From positions 1 to 64,000 of the forward strand of contig NZ_PTPZ01000003.1 in NCBI RefSeq assembly GCF_002943105.1: DNA of 64,000 bases, in the 5' to 3' direction. The position numbers and the translations under genes are program-made. Position 1 is the stretch's first letter. The number at the start of each line of letters is the position of its first letter. The notes under the pieces were generated by a model. The model made no database searches. It was given only the letters and a program-made list of their open reading frames with translations, and was not told the origin of the DNA. This DNA is from Cloacibacterium normanense. Lineage in GTDB: Bacteria > Bacteroidota > Bacteroidia > Flavobacteriales > Weeksellaceae. Positions 43,809-51,683 of this stretch are shown in pieces.

Positions 43809-44219
43809 ATGAACAATACTCGATTTTCCACAGCGCTTCATATTATGACTATTCTTGGTTCTAAACCAGAAGAATGGCATACTTCTGATTGGTTAGCTGG
43901 AAGCATCAATGTAAATCCTGTAATCGTAAGAAAAGAAATATCTGTGCTTAGAGAAGCAGGTTTGGTAGAGAGTAAAAAAGGTAAAGAAGGCGGCACTAGA
44001 TTAGGGAAAAACCTCAACCAAATTACGATTGCCGAAATTTACAATGCCGTAAAAAACTCAGAGGTTTTAGGTAAAAAAAATCAACATCCTAATCCGAAAT
44101 GTGAAGTAGGAAAAGTGATTAATCAGCATTTGGATCTTCTTTTTTCTGAAACAGATATGGTAGTGGTGAATTTCTTAAAAGAAAAATCTTTGAAAAATTT
44201 TATAGAACAATTCAAATAA
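43809..44219 (+). CDS. Rrf2-family transcriptional regulator (YwnA-like)
   Basis: This 136-residue winged-helix protein has the Rrf2 layout: FSTALHIMTILG, then the recognition region WLAGSINVNPVIVRKEISVLREAGLV, a wing (KGKEGGTRLGK), and a C-terminal dimerisation helix. It has one cysteine (in NPKCEVG) rather than the three of IscR/NsrR, so an Fe-S cluster is unlikely; it resembles B. subtilis YwnA. It is flanked by two copies of a palindrome, suggesting autorepression and control of the next gene. Confidence 0.88.
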   Translation: MNNTRFSTALHIMTILGSKPEEWHTSDWLAGSINVNPVIVRKEISVLREAGLVESKKGKEGGTRLGKNLNQITIAEIYNAVKNSEVLGKKNQHPNPKCEVGKVINQHLDLLFSETDMVVVNFLKEKSLKNFIEQFK

Positions 44220-44236
44220 AATTTTTTAAGCATAAA

Positions 44237-44255
44237 TGTAACATAAATTATTACA
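44237..44255. promoter_or_regulatory. Second copy of the Rrf2-type operator
   Basis: TGTAACATAAATTATTACA, with inverted ends TGTAA/TTACA, lies 17 nt upstream of the NAD(P)-binding protein gene. It matches the copy at 43760-43778 at 15 of 19 positions. Confidence 0.7.
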
Positions 44256-44272
44256 ATTTAAATTATATAAAA

Positions 44273-44926
44273 ATGAAAAAAGTCGCAGTCATTGGTGCAA
44301 CAGGTTTTGTTGGCACTCAAGTAGTAAAAGAATTAGCAAATAGAGGATATTTTGTAAATGCTTTGGCTAGAAATACTTCTAAAATCGAAGAATCAGAAAA
44401 TGTAAAAGCAGTAACTGCAGATATTTATAATACAGCTGAATTGTCAGAAATCCTAAAAGGAAATGATGCGGTGATTAGTACTTTCAACCCAGGTTGGACG
44501 AATCCAAATATTTTTGAAGATTTCTTAAAAGGAGCAGAAAGCATCGAAAAAGCGGTAGAAGAATCTGGTGTAAAAAGATTTATTACTGTTGGTGGAGCAG
44601 GAAGTTTATATATTGCTGAAAACCTTCAATTAATAGATACTCCAGAATTTCCAGCGGAGATTAAACCAGGCGCAGAAGCAGCCAGACAATATTTAGAAAT
44701 GATTAAAAAGAATGAGAAGCTAGATTGGACATTCTTTTCTCCAGCCATAGAAATGCATCAAGGAACAGCAGGAGTTAGAAAAGGAACCTATAGAACAGCG
44801 CTAGAAAATCCTGTTTTTGATGAAAGCGGTAGAAGTGTTCTTTCTGTAGAAGATGTAGCAGTAGCTCTGGTAGACGAATTAGAAAATAATCAGTTTGTGA
44901 AGCAAAGATTTACTGCGGCTTATTAA
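44273..44926 (+). CDS. NAD(P)-binding Rossmann-fold protein (YwnB-like)
   Basis: The 217-residue protein starts with the nucleotide motif GATGFVGTQVVKELANRG (8-25) and belongs to the atypical SDR/NmrA-like group. The YxxxK catalytic pair of classical SDRs is not evident; GVKRFITVGGAGSLY takes that region. B. subtilis ywnA and ywnB pair the same two families. The shared operator suggests induction by the signal sensed by the Rrf2 protein, possibly electrophile or oxidative stress. Substrate unknown. Confidence 0.85.
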   Translation: MKKVAVIGATGFVGTQVVKELANRGYFVNALARNTSKIEESENVKAVTADIYNTAELSEILKGNDAVISTFNPGWTNPNIFEDFLKGAESIEKAVEESGVKRFITVGGAGSLYIAENLQLIDTPEFPAEIKPGAEAARQYLEMIKKNEKLDWTFFSPAIEMHQGTAGVRKGTYRTALENPVFDESGRSVLSVEDVAVALVDELENNQFVKQRFTAAY

Positions 44927-44944
44927 TTCAATAAAACTATTATA

Positions 44945-44977
44945 AAACTGATTCTTTAATTAGAGTCAGTTTTTTTA
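44945..44977 (+). terminator. Terminator of the rrf2-ywnB-like pair
   Basis: AAACTGA (44945-44951) pairs with TCAGTTT (44966-44972), with additional pairing TTCT/AGAG inside, followed by a T-run. It overlaps the stop codon of the convergent small gene. Confidence 0.75.
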
Positions 44978-45118
44978 TTGGTATTCGTCTCTTATTTCTT
45001 TACTTTTAGCAAAACAAACTGGCGAAGAATTTTCATTGATAATGATTTCCTTCTTTTCGGTTGAATTCTTTTTTTTAGACTTCTCTTTAGCTTTTTTAGG
45101 AACTTTGTCTTTTTTCAT
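44975..45118 (-). CDS. Small lysine-rich protein, 47 residues
   Basis: A 47-residue frame begins MKKDKVPKKAKEKSKKKN and ends SKEIRDEYQ. The first 23 residues are strongly basic. The rest is less charged and has a single cysteine in SSPVCFAKS. It has no membrane segment. A non-random reading frame with a basic head and mixed tail suggests a real small gene, perhaps nucleic-acid- or ribosome-associated. I recognise no family. It is convergent with the ywnB-like gene. Confidence 0.6.
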   Translation of the reverse strand: MKKDKVPKKAKEKSKKKNSTEKKEIIINENSSPVCFAKSKEIRDEYQ

Positions 45119-45145
45119 GACCCAAAATTTTCACTAAAGTTAAAT

Positions 45146-45175
45146 AAAAAAAGCATCCAATCAAGTGGATGCTTT
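45146..45175 (-). terminator. Terminator of the M23 peptidase gene
   Basis: AAAGCATCCA (45150-45159) pairs with TGGATGCTTT (45166-45175). On the minus strand a T-run follows. Confidence 0.85.
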
Positions 45176-45198
45176 CTTCAAATTTTATATTTCGATTT

Positions 45199-46089
45199 TT
45201 ATAAATTCAGAAATAATTTAGGGTTTACAGGTGTATTGTTCTTATGAACTTCGTAATGCAAATGTGGACCGGTGCTTCTTCCAGAATTGCCAGATTGTGC
45301 GATTACTTCTCCTGCTTTTACACTTTGGTTGGCTTTTACATTAATTTTAGAAAGGTGAGCGTAAAGCGTTGCTAAACCATTACCATGACTGATGATTACA
45401 CAGCTCCCGTAACCACTTTTTTGACCTGCAAAAATCACTTTTCCAGTAGCAGTACACATTACATCGCTACCATAACTTACGCCATAATCTATTCCTTTGT
45501 GGAATTGCATTTGGTCTTTTTCAGCAGGAGCAGCGTTTTTTGATGCTACGTTAACGTTGCTTTTGTTGATTACATTTCCAGCGCTGTCTTTTTCTATTTT
45601 TTCAGATGAAATAGCAAGAGGTCTTGCAGAAGCGAGTAGGATTTTCTTAGACGGAATAGGATTTTTTCTCATCCCAAAATTAGAAGAAAGAAAACCGTTA
45701 TTTATTGGGTGACCAACTGGAACTTGCTGTAAACGTTTTTCTAATTCTACAAGATATTCAGAATATCTAGAACTTTGATTAGACAGATAAACCGAACTAG
45801 ATAAGCTGTCTCTAGATAGTGCTTCTATACTTAGATTAGAGGCGTTTTTTGCCTTTAAATAATTGTTGATTGTTCTTACTGTATTGTCTACAGCGGCTAA
45901 ATCATTTTTTAATTTAAAGAAATCTAAGCTGTCTTTTTGGGTGTTGATTTTTACTAAATTGACTTGATAATTTTTGTCATCTTTTTCTGAATATAATTTT
46001 GCAATAACAAAACTTTGCAGAAGGATAACGAAAAGAAGAGCGCCCATGAATAGCTGAACATTCTTCTTTTTTATAAAAAATTTCTTCAT
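45199..46089 (-). CDS. M23 (LytM-type) cell-wall peptidase, membrane-anchored
   Basis: This 296-residue protein has an N-terminal membrane segment (about 12-31), a helical linker (about 40-130), and a C-terminal peptidase M23 domain. The zinc site is visible as QFHKGIDYG, with the second histidine motif HLHYEVH, preceded by GRSTGP. It should cleave peptidoglycan cross-links in the periplasm or regulate other hydrolases. A promoter box lies 35 nt upstream. Confidence 0.92.
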   Translation of the reverse strand: MKKFFIKKKNVQLFMGALLFVILLQSFVIAKLYSEKDDKNYQVNLVKINTQKDSLDFFKLKNDLAAVDNTVRTINNYLKAKNASNLSIEALSRDSLSSSVYLSNQSSRYSEYLVELEKRLQQVPVGHPINNGFLSSNFGMRKNPIPSKKILLASARPLAISSEKIEKDSAGNVINKSNVNVASKNAAPAEKDQMQFHKGIDYGVSYGSDVMCTATGKVIFAGQKSGYGSCVIISHGNGLATLYAHLSKINVKANQSVKAGEVIAQSGNSGRSTGPHLHYEVHKNNTPVNPKLFLNL

Positions 46090-46124
46090 TACTTTTTTCT
46101 CAGTTTTTCAATTTTTAGCGACGC

Positions 46125-46132
46125 CAAAATTA
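46125..46132 (-). promoter_or_regulatory. Promoter -7 box for the M23 peptidase gene
   Basis: On the minus strand TAATTTTG fits TAnnTTTG. Confidence 0.5.
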
Positions 46133-46347
46133 ATTAAAATATTTTAAATCAATGTTTTTGCTCATCCAAAAACGATGAATTATGATAAAAATTATGCCAA
46201 AGTATTGTTAATAAAAGTATAAATTTGTTAAAAATAATTGATTATTATTGCTTTTATTATACTTGAAACTCAGTAGGTAAAGTCAATCTGTGAAATCTAT
46301 TTTTGTTAATATGATTTTTTTAAGGTTTAGCTTCTCACTATAATTTG

Positions 46348-46355
46348 TATCTTTG
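46348..46355 (+). promoter_or_regulatory. Promoter -7 box for gpsA
   Basis: TATCTTTG lies 22 nt before the ATG at 46378 and falls within the longer open frame from 46345, which argues for the later start. Confidence 0.65.
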
Positions 46356-46377
46356 TTTTTCTACCAAATTTTTTAAA

Positions 46378-47388
46378 ATGGCTAAAAAGAAAGGCAAAGA
46401 ATTGCCAACTGTTGGGGTTGTAGGAAGCGGCAGTTTCGCTACGGCAATTGTAAAAATGCTATTAGAAAATGCGAAATTGGTGCATTGGTGCGTAAGGAAT
46501 GAGTTTGTAAAAGGAGCTCTAGAATTGCGCGGCCATAATCCTAATTACCTTACTGCGGTTGCTTTTGATATAAAAAAACTGAAAATCACTACAGATATTA
46601 ATGAGTTGGTTTCTGCTTGTGATATCGTAGTTTTGGCAACTCCTTCTATCTATCTTGCAGATGCAATAGAAAAAATGACTTGCGATTACGAAGGAAAATT
46701 ATTCGTTTCTGCAATCAAAGGGATTGTTCCTAAACATAATGATGTAGTAGCACATTATTTAAGAGATGTTTTTAAAATTGGTTTCAGAAGTCAAGCGGTA
46801 ATTGCAGGACCTTGTCACGCAGAAGAAGTGGCGATGGAAAGATTGTCTTATCTTACCATTGCAGCAGCAGAAAAAGAACATATTGATGCGCTTAGAGAAC
46901 TTTTTACTTCGGATTATATCAAAGTAAGCTGTTCCAAAGATATTCTAGGCAATGAATACAGTGCTATTCTTAAAAATATTTATGCTATTGCAGCAGGAAT
47001 TGCAAGTGGATTAGGTTATGGTGATAACTTTAATGCGGTTTTGGTTTCTAATGCGATTAGAGAAATGGAATTGTTTTTAGATGCAGTCTATCCAGAGCAT
47101 AGAGAAGTGAATGATAGTGCATATTTGGGAGACTTATTGGTAACGGCTTATTCGCTTTTTTCTAGGAATAGAAATTTAGGAAATCTTATTGGTAAAGGAT
47201 ACACTGTGAAATCTGCGGTACAATCTATGAGCATGGTTGCAGAAGGGTATTACGCCACTCGCGGAATTTACGAAATTGCTTACGAAAAGAAACTGAAAAC
47301 GCCAATCATCAACACAGTTTTCAGTATTTTATATGAAGGAAAAGATGCCGAAAAACAATTTAAAAAATTAACGGAAAAATTAACGTAA
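46378..47388 (+). CDS. gpsA: Glycerol-3-phosphate dehydrogenase [NAD(P)+]
   Basis: This 336-residue enzyme reduces dihydroxyacetone phosphate to sn-glycerol-3-phosphate for phospholipid synthesis. The Rossmann loop is GVVGSGSFA (13-21). Later motifs are VSAIKGIVPK, AVIAGPCHAEEV and the catalytic lysine in EYSAILKNIYAIAAGI. I chose the ATG at 46378 because the upstream in-frame start lies in the promoter box. Confidence 0.94.
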   Translation: MAKKKGKELPTVGVVGSGSFATAIVKMLLENAKLVHWCVRNEFVKGALELRGHNPNYLTAVAFDIKKLKITTDINELVSACDIVVLATPSIYLADAIEKMTCDYEGKLFVSAIKGIVPKHNDVVAHYLRDVFKIGFRSQAVIAGPCHAEEVAMERLSYLTIAAAEKEHIDALRELFTSDYIKVSCSKDILGNEYSAILKNIYAIAAGIASGLGYGDNFNAVLVSNAIREMELFLDAVYPEHREVNDSAYLGDLLVTAYSLFSRNRNLGNLIGKGYTVKSAVQSMSMVAEGYYATRGIYEIAYEKKLKTPIINTVFSILYEGKDAEKQFKKLTEKLT

Positions 47389-47461
47389 AATTAATGGTGC
47401 TAAAGCCTTATCGCTTTTTTCAAAATTCATTAACTTTACCACACTTTCTAATTTTCATACA

Positions 47462-48760
47462 ATGACAACTAAATACGAACAAATTTCTAGTTCACTTTTT
47501 ATCAAAAATCGTAAAAAGTTTGTAGAAAAAATGCAGCCTAATTCTTTGGCTATTTTTAATTCTAATGACATCTATCCAGTAAGTTCAGACTCTACCATGC
47601 CTTTTGCGCAACACAGAGATATTTTTTATCTGAGCGGAGTAGATCAAGAAGAAAGCATTTTGTTGATTTTTCCTGATGCTTACAATGAAGAACACCGCGA
47701 AATTCTTTTCTTAAGAGAAACCAATGAACATATCGCTGTTTGGGAAGGCGAAAAATTAACCAAAGAAAAAGCAACTGAAGTTTCTGGAGTAAAAACAGTA
47801 CTTTGGTTATCAGATTTTGATAGAATTTTCTATAATCTGATGAACGAAGCCGAGAATATTTATCTCAATAGAAACGAGCATTATAGAGCGGTTTTAGAAG
47901 TGCAAACTCGTGAAGACAGATTCATCGAAAGAGTAAAAAGAGAGTTTCCGCTTCATAAAATTTTAAGAAGTAATCCTATTCTTCAGCATTTGAGAAGCAT
48001 CAAAGAGCCAGAAGAAATAGAATTATTACAAAAAGCATGTAACATTACCGAAAAAGGCGTGAGAAGATTGCTTTCTTTCGTGAAACCTGGAGTTTGGGAA
48101 TACGAAATTGAAGCAGAACTCATGCACGAATTTTTGAGAAATAGAAGTAAAGGTTTTGCGTATACGCCAATTATTGCAAGTGGCGAAAACGCAAATGTAC
48201 TGCACTATATTGCCAATAATATGCAATGTAAAGATGGAGATTTAATTTTACTAGATGTAGGTGCGGAATATGCTAATTATTCATCTGACCTTACCAGAAT
48301 GATTCCTGTGAATGGTAAATTTACAGCGAGACAAAAAGAGATTTATAATGCAGTTTTAGACATGAAAAACTTTGCGACTTCTCTTTTAGTTACTGGAAAC
48401 AACTGGTACGATTATCACAAAGAATGTGGAGAATTCTACACGTCTAAATTCTTAGAATTAGGACTTCTTGACAAAGCTGATGTTCAAAACCAAGATAAAA
48501 ATTGGCCAGCTTACAAAAAATACATGATGCACGGAACGTCTCACCATTTAGGTCTTGATACACATGATTACGGAATTTTAAAAGATAAATTTGTGGAAAA
48601 TATGGTGTTTACCGTAGAACCTGGAATTTATCTTCCTGCAGAAGGTTTCGGGGTGAGAATAGAAGATGATATGGTCATTCAGAATTCTGGACCTGCTTTT
48701 AATCTGATGAAAAACATTCCGATTGAAGTAGAAGAAATAGAAGAATTGATGAATTCTTAA
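47462..48760 (+). CDS. pepP: Xaa-Pro aminopeptidase (M24B)
   Basis: This 432-residue metallopeptidase removes N-terminal residues that precede proline. The N-terminal AMP_N domain starts near residue 10 (LFIKNRKKFVEKM). The catalytic pita-bread fold carries all five metal ligands: the two aspartates in LLDVGAEYANYSSDLTR, the histidine in HGTSHHLGLD, and the glutamates in VFTVEPGIY and VRIEDD. No signal peptide is seen, so it is cytoplasmic. Confidence 0.94.
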   Translation: MTTKYEQISSSLFIKNRKKFVEKMQPNSLAIFNSNDIYPVSSDSTMPFAQHRDIFYLSGVDQEESILLIFPDAYNEEHREILFLRETNEHIAVWEGEKLTKEKATEVSGVKTVLWLSDFDRIFYNLMNEAENIYLNRNEHYRAVLEVQTREDRFIERVKREFPLHKILRSNPILQHLRSIKEPEEIELLQKACNITEKGVRRLLSFVKPGVWEYEIEAELMHEFLRNRSKGFAYTPIIASGENANVLHYIANNMQCKDGDLILLDVGAEYANYSSDLTRMIPVNGKFTARQKEIYNAVLDMKNFATSLLVTGNNWYDYHKECGEFYTSKFLELGLLDKADVQNQDKNWPAYKKYMMHGTSHHLGLDTHDYGILKDKFVENMVFTVEPGIYLPAEGFGVRIEDDMVIQNSGPAFNLMKNIPIEVEEIEELMNS

Positions 48761-48770
48761 AAAATATTAA

Positions 48771-48800
48771 GGTGTTTCTAAGTCAGAAACACCTTTTTTT
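48771..48800 (+). terminator. Terminator of pepP (possibly bidirectional)
   Basis: GGTGTTTCT (48771-48779) pairs with AGAAACACC (48785-48793), followed by seven T residues. The convergent esterase gene ends at 48799. Confidence 0.85.
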
Positions 48801-49431
48801 ATGATTTAAAGAAATTAATTAAATCCATGTAATTTTTTTGATTCACGCCATGTCCGTTCATGTATTCTCTAAAAGTGAAAAATGCACCCAGTTCATACAA
48901 GAAATCTGCTGCTTTTCTTCCCCAATCTAATGGGATTACAGCGTCTTCGGTTCCATGAGAAATAAAAAATCTAAGATGCTGAATTTCTTTTTTGCCTTTA
49001 ATGTTTTTAAGGATTTTAGGTTCTGGATAAGCACTTAAACAAGCTATTTTATTGAAAAATTCCGGGTAAGTAAGCGTCATAGCATACGTAAGAATTCCGC
49101 CTTGTGAAAATCCCATCATATTGGTTTTTCCTTCTAACTGATAATGATGTTTTAGGTTGTCAATAGATTTCATAATCGCTTTCATAGAATCTACCGCCTG
49201 TTCTACATCTATAAATTTTTCAGCATCGTTAAAATCAATGTCGTACCAAGAAAAACCATTGTAGTCGGTCATTTTTGGAGCTCTATAACTCACGATAATC
49301 CAATCTTCTGGTAAATCATGACGAAAAGAAAATAAATCTTCTTCATTACTTCCATAACCATGAATCATCACCAAGAGTTGAGAATTTGGCGTAATATTTT
49401 CGGGTTCTCTTACGATAAATTGTAAATCCAT
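48799..49431 (-). CDS. Carboxylesterase/phospholipase-type alpha/beta hydrolase
   Basis: This 210-residue esterase has the oxyanion segment LVMIHGYGSNEEDLF, the nucleophile elbow GFSQGG, an aspartate in GTEDAVIP and a histidine in MNGHGV. Substrate is not predictable. A longer frame reaches 49491, but a promoter box at 49436-49443 ends 4 nt before the ATG at 49431. The shorter start (MDLQFIVREPEN) is therefore correct and the mRNA is probably leaderless. Confidence 0.88.
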   Translation of the reverse strand: MDLQFIVREPENITPNSQLLVMIHGYGSNEEDLFSFRHDLPEDWIIVSYRAPKMTDYNGFSWYDIDFNDAEKFIDVEQAVDSMKAIMKSIDNLKHHYQLEGKTNMMGFSQGGILTYAMTLTYPEFFNKIACLSAYPEPKILKNIKGKKEIQHLRFFISHGTEDAVIPLDWGRKAADFLYELGAFFTFREYMNGHGVNQKNYMDLINFFKS

Positions 49432-49435
49432 ATTG

Positions 49436-49443
49436 CAAAGATA
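49436..49443 (-). promoter_or_regulatory. Promoter -7 box for the esterase gene, 4 nt before the ATG
   Basis: On the minus strand TATCTTTG is followed by four bases and then ATG. Confidence 0.65.
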
Positions 49444-49494
49444 ATTTTTTAAATTTTGATAAGGAGCAAGACGTTTTGTAAATTCTTTCAAGTT

Positions 49495-49580
49495 CAGTCC
49501 AGCTTTCCGCTACAATCTTTTTTCAAGAAAAAAGGATTTACGCTTCAATCTGGGCTATAAACTGGCTTCCGTTTCTTTTC
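49495..49580. repeat. Degenerate CTTTCCGCT-type dispersed repeat
   Basis: The stretch CAGCTTTCCGCTACAATC, then TTTTTTC/GAAAAAA arms, resembles the degenerate repeats at 56283-56400. It lies between the esterase promoter and the terminator of the PLP enzyme gene. No gene is seen. Confidence 0.45.
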
Positions 49581-49604
49581 ACTTTACCAATATTTTGCCA
49601 AATA

Positions 49605-49631
49605 AAAAAAAACTGACACAAGGTCAGTTTT
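49605..49631 (-). terminator. Terminator of the trans-sulfuration enzyme gene
   Basis: AAAACTGAC (49610-49618) pairs with GTCAGTTTT (49623-49631), followed by T residues on the minus strand. It lies about 100 nt after the stop codon. Confidence 0.75.
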
Positions 49632-49676
49632 ATAAATTATCAAAATTATTTTTCTAGATGAATGAAAATGGACATT

Positions 49677-49692
49677 GCGTTCCTACGGAACG
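49677..49692. repeat. REP-like hairpin, GCGTTCCTACGGAACG
   Basis: A 6-bp stem CGTTCC/GGAACG encloses a 3-nt loop. The 20-mer CATTGCGTTCCTACGGAACG (49673-49692) recurs in inverse orientation at 56591-56610. Confidence 0.75.
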
Positions 49693-49729
49693 AAAAATCA
49701 CCTAATTATCGCATCATCACATCGCCAAA

Positions 49730-50938
49730 TTATCGCATCAAAATCCCCACTTTTACCATACAAGTTTTCATTTTTTGGTAAGTTCTTTCAATGTCATGGT
49801 CTAAACCAATTGAAAATCTAATCAATCCATCAGAAAGTCCCATGGAAATTCTCTCTTCTTCAGGAATTTCAGATGAGGTAGAACTTCCGCTGCAAGAGAA
49901 TAATGTTTTGTAAAAACCTAAACTTACAGCAAGGTAACCCAAGTTTTCCTGTTGCATCATTTCCATTAATTCATTGGCTTTGTCTACGGTTCCAGCGTCT
50001 AAAGTTAATAACCCGCCAAAGCCATATTCTTGGTGCATCATAGACTTCATGAGTTCATGATTTCTGTGAGATTTTAAACCAGGATAATTTACTTTCAGAC
50101 CGTCTTTTTCGAATCTTTCGGCGAGATAAATTGCGTTTTCGCTGTGTTTTTTCATTCTGATGTGCAAAGTTCTTAGGTTTTTCAAAATACTTGCCGAACG
50201 AAAACTGTCCATAGTTGGACCGAGAAGCATACAACTTCCGTTATTTACATTTTTAGTATCGTCTATAAATTGTTGAGAAGCGCAATAAACGCCGCCCACT
50301 GTATCGCTGCTTCCGTTAATAAATTTTGTTAAACTGTGAATCACAATATCTGCACCTAATTGTATAGGCGAAATCTGCAACGGAGAAAATGTATTGTCTA
50401 CAATTAATTTTAAATTATGTTTTTTACAAATTTCAGATAGTTTTCTCAAGTCTGCTACTTCCAATAAAGGATTGCTTACGCTTTCGCAATAAATCACCTT
50501 CGTATTAGGTTTGATGGCGTTTTCTATCGCTTCAAAATTATTAATGTCTACAAAGCTTGTCTCAATGTTAAAAGGAGGCAGGAAGTTTTTTAAGAATGCG
50601 TAAGTTCCACCATAAATCGTTCTTGCTGAAACAATGTGGTCGCCACTTTTACAAATTTGAAGTAGGGTAGAAGTAATCGCGCCCATTCCAGATGCAGTAA
50701 CATTCGCCGCTTCTGTTCCTTCCATTTTTGCTAACGCTTGAGCTAAATATAAATTCATCGGAGATGAATGTCTTGAGTACAAATAGCAACCTTCTGCATT
50801 GCCTTCGAAAGTATCGAACATGGTTTTTGCAGATAAAAAAGTGTAGGTAGAACTGTCAGAAATTGAAGGGTTTACTCCACCAAATTCCCCGAAATATTGT
50901 AAGTCTTGAATTGCATTTGCTGCATCGAAATTTTCCAT
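49730..50938 (-). CDS. PLP-dependent trans-sulfuration enzyme (methionine gamma-lyase / cystathionine lyase type)
   Basis: This 402-residue Cys/Met metabolism PLP enzyme has YSRHSSPMNLYLAQALAKMEG at the phosphate-binding start, DNTFSPLQISPIQLGADIVIHSLTKFINGSSD with the PLP lysine in SLTK, and the C-terminal SCSGSSTSSEIPEEE with SIGLDHD. Whether it is a methionine gamma-lyase, cystathionine synthase or lyase cannot be decided. The divergent Lrp/AsnC regulator suggests amino acid-responsive catabolism, which favours methionine gamma-lyase. Confidence 0.87.
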   Translation of the reverse strand: MENFDAANAIQDLQYFGEFGGVNPSISDSSTYTFLSAKTMFDTFEGNAEGCYLYSRHSSPMNLYLAQALAKMEGTEAANVTASGMGAITSTLLQICKSGDHIVSARTIYGGTYAFLKNFLPPFNIETSFVDINNFEAIENAIKPNTKVIYCESVSNPLLEVADLRKLSEICKKHNLKLIVDNTFSPLQISPIQLGADIVIHSLTKFINGSSDTVGGVYCASQQFIDDTKNVNNGSCMLLGPTMDSFRSASILKNLRTLHIRMKKHSENAIYLAERFEKDGLKVNYPGLKSHRNHELMKSMMHQEYGFGGLLTLDAGTVDKANELMEMMQQENLGYLAVSLGFYKTLFSCSGSSTSSEIPEEERISMGLSDGLIRFSIGLDHDIERTYQKMKTCMVKVGILMR

Positions 50939-51098
50939 AATATTTAATGTTAATGTAAGAAATTTTCCGTCCTTTAGGATTGAGGAAAAGAAAATTTCTG
51001 GTAATAAAATTCTAATAATTCCAACTTTTTTACAATGATTATTTTTAATTATAGAAAATAAATCTACTTAAATTTAAATTATTAGAAAAATTTATGAT

Positions 51099-51106
51099 TA
51101 TATTTG
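51099..51106 (+). promoter_or_regulatory. Promoter -7 box for the Lrp-type gene
   Basis: TATATTTG fits TAnnTTTG, 31 nt before the ATG at 51138. Confidence 0.55.
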
Positions 51107-51137
51107 ATTTTTGTAAACTTTTTCCAAAAAATAATCT

Positions 51138-51596
51138 ATGGAACTCGACTCAATTGATAAAAAATTGCTCTACTTTCTTCAGGAAGATAGCAAACAAACA
51201 ACTAAAGAATTGTCTCACAAGTTAGATTTGTCTGTGACAGCAGTTTATGAACGCATCAAAAAATTAGAAAAGCAAGGTGTTATTTCTAAATATGTAGCGC
51301 TGATTGATAAACATAAAGTGGAGAAAAATTTCATCGTGCTCTGTCATGTGAAATTAACGCAACACAAAAAAGAATACGTGTTACAGTTTGAAAAAGAGAT
51401 TATGACTTTGCCAGAAGTAACGGAATGTTTTCACGTGAGTGGCGATTACGATTATATCTTAAAAATCTGTGTAAAAAACATGGAAGAATACCGAGATTTT
51501 ATGGTTAAAAAACTCACTACTTTACAACATATCGGCTCTACACACAGTTCTTTTATGATTGCCGAAGTGAAAAATACTACAACGATTGAGGTGTAG
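51138..51596 (+). CDS. Lrp/AsnC-family regulator
   Basis: This 152-residue regulator has an N-terminal helix-turn-helix (LDSIDKKLLYFLQEDSK, then LSHKLDLSVTAVYERIKKLEKQGVI) and a C-terminal RAM/ligand domain (EVTECFHVSGDYDYILKI). It is divergent from the PLP enzyme gene with a 199-nt shared region, so it probably controls that gene and itself in response to an amino acid. Confidence 0.92.
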   Translation: MELDSIDKKLLYFLQEDSKQTTKELSHKLDLSVTAVYERIKKLEKQGVISKYVALIDKHKVEKNFIVLCHVKLTQHKKEYVLQFEKEIMTLPEVTECFHVSGDYDYILKICVKNMEEYRDFMVKKLTTLQHIGSTHSSFMIAEVKNTTTIEV

Positions 51597-51599
51597 AAA

Positions 51600-51630
51600 A
51601 ACCTTCAAGGATTCAAAATCCTTGAAGGTT
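51600..51630. repeat. Hairpin repeat AACCTTCAAGGATT, copy 1
   Basis: AACCTTCAAGGATT (51600-51613) and AATCCTTGAAGGTT (51617-51630) form a perfect 14-bp stem with a 3-nt loop but no T-run. A near-identical hairpin lies at 56427-56459. It follows the Lrp-type gene by 3 nt and may stop or stabilise its mRNA. Confidence 0.75.
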
Positions 51631-51640
51631 TGGTTAGAGA

Positions 51641-51666
51641 AAAAAAACACGCAAATCTCTGCGTGT
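51641..51666 (-). terminator. Terminator of the desaturase gene
   Basis: ACACGCA (51647-51653) pairs with TGCGTGT (51660-51666). On the minus strand a long T-run follows. Confidence 0.8.
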
Positions 51667-51683
51667 ATTCTATTTTGTAAATT

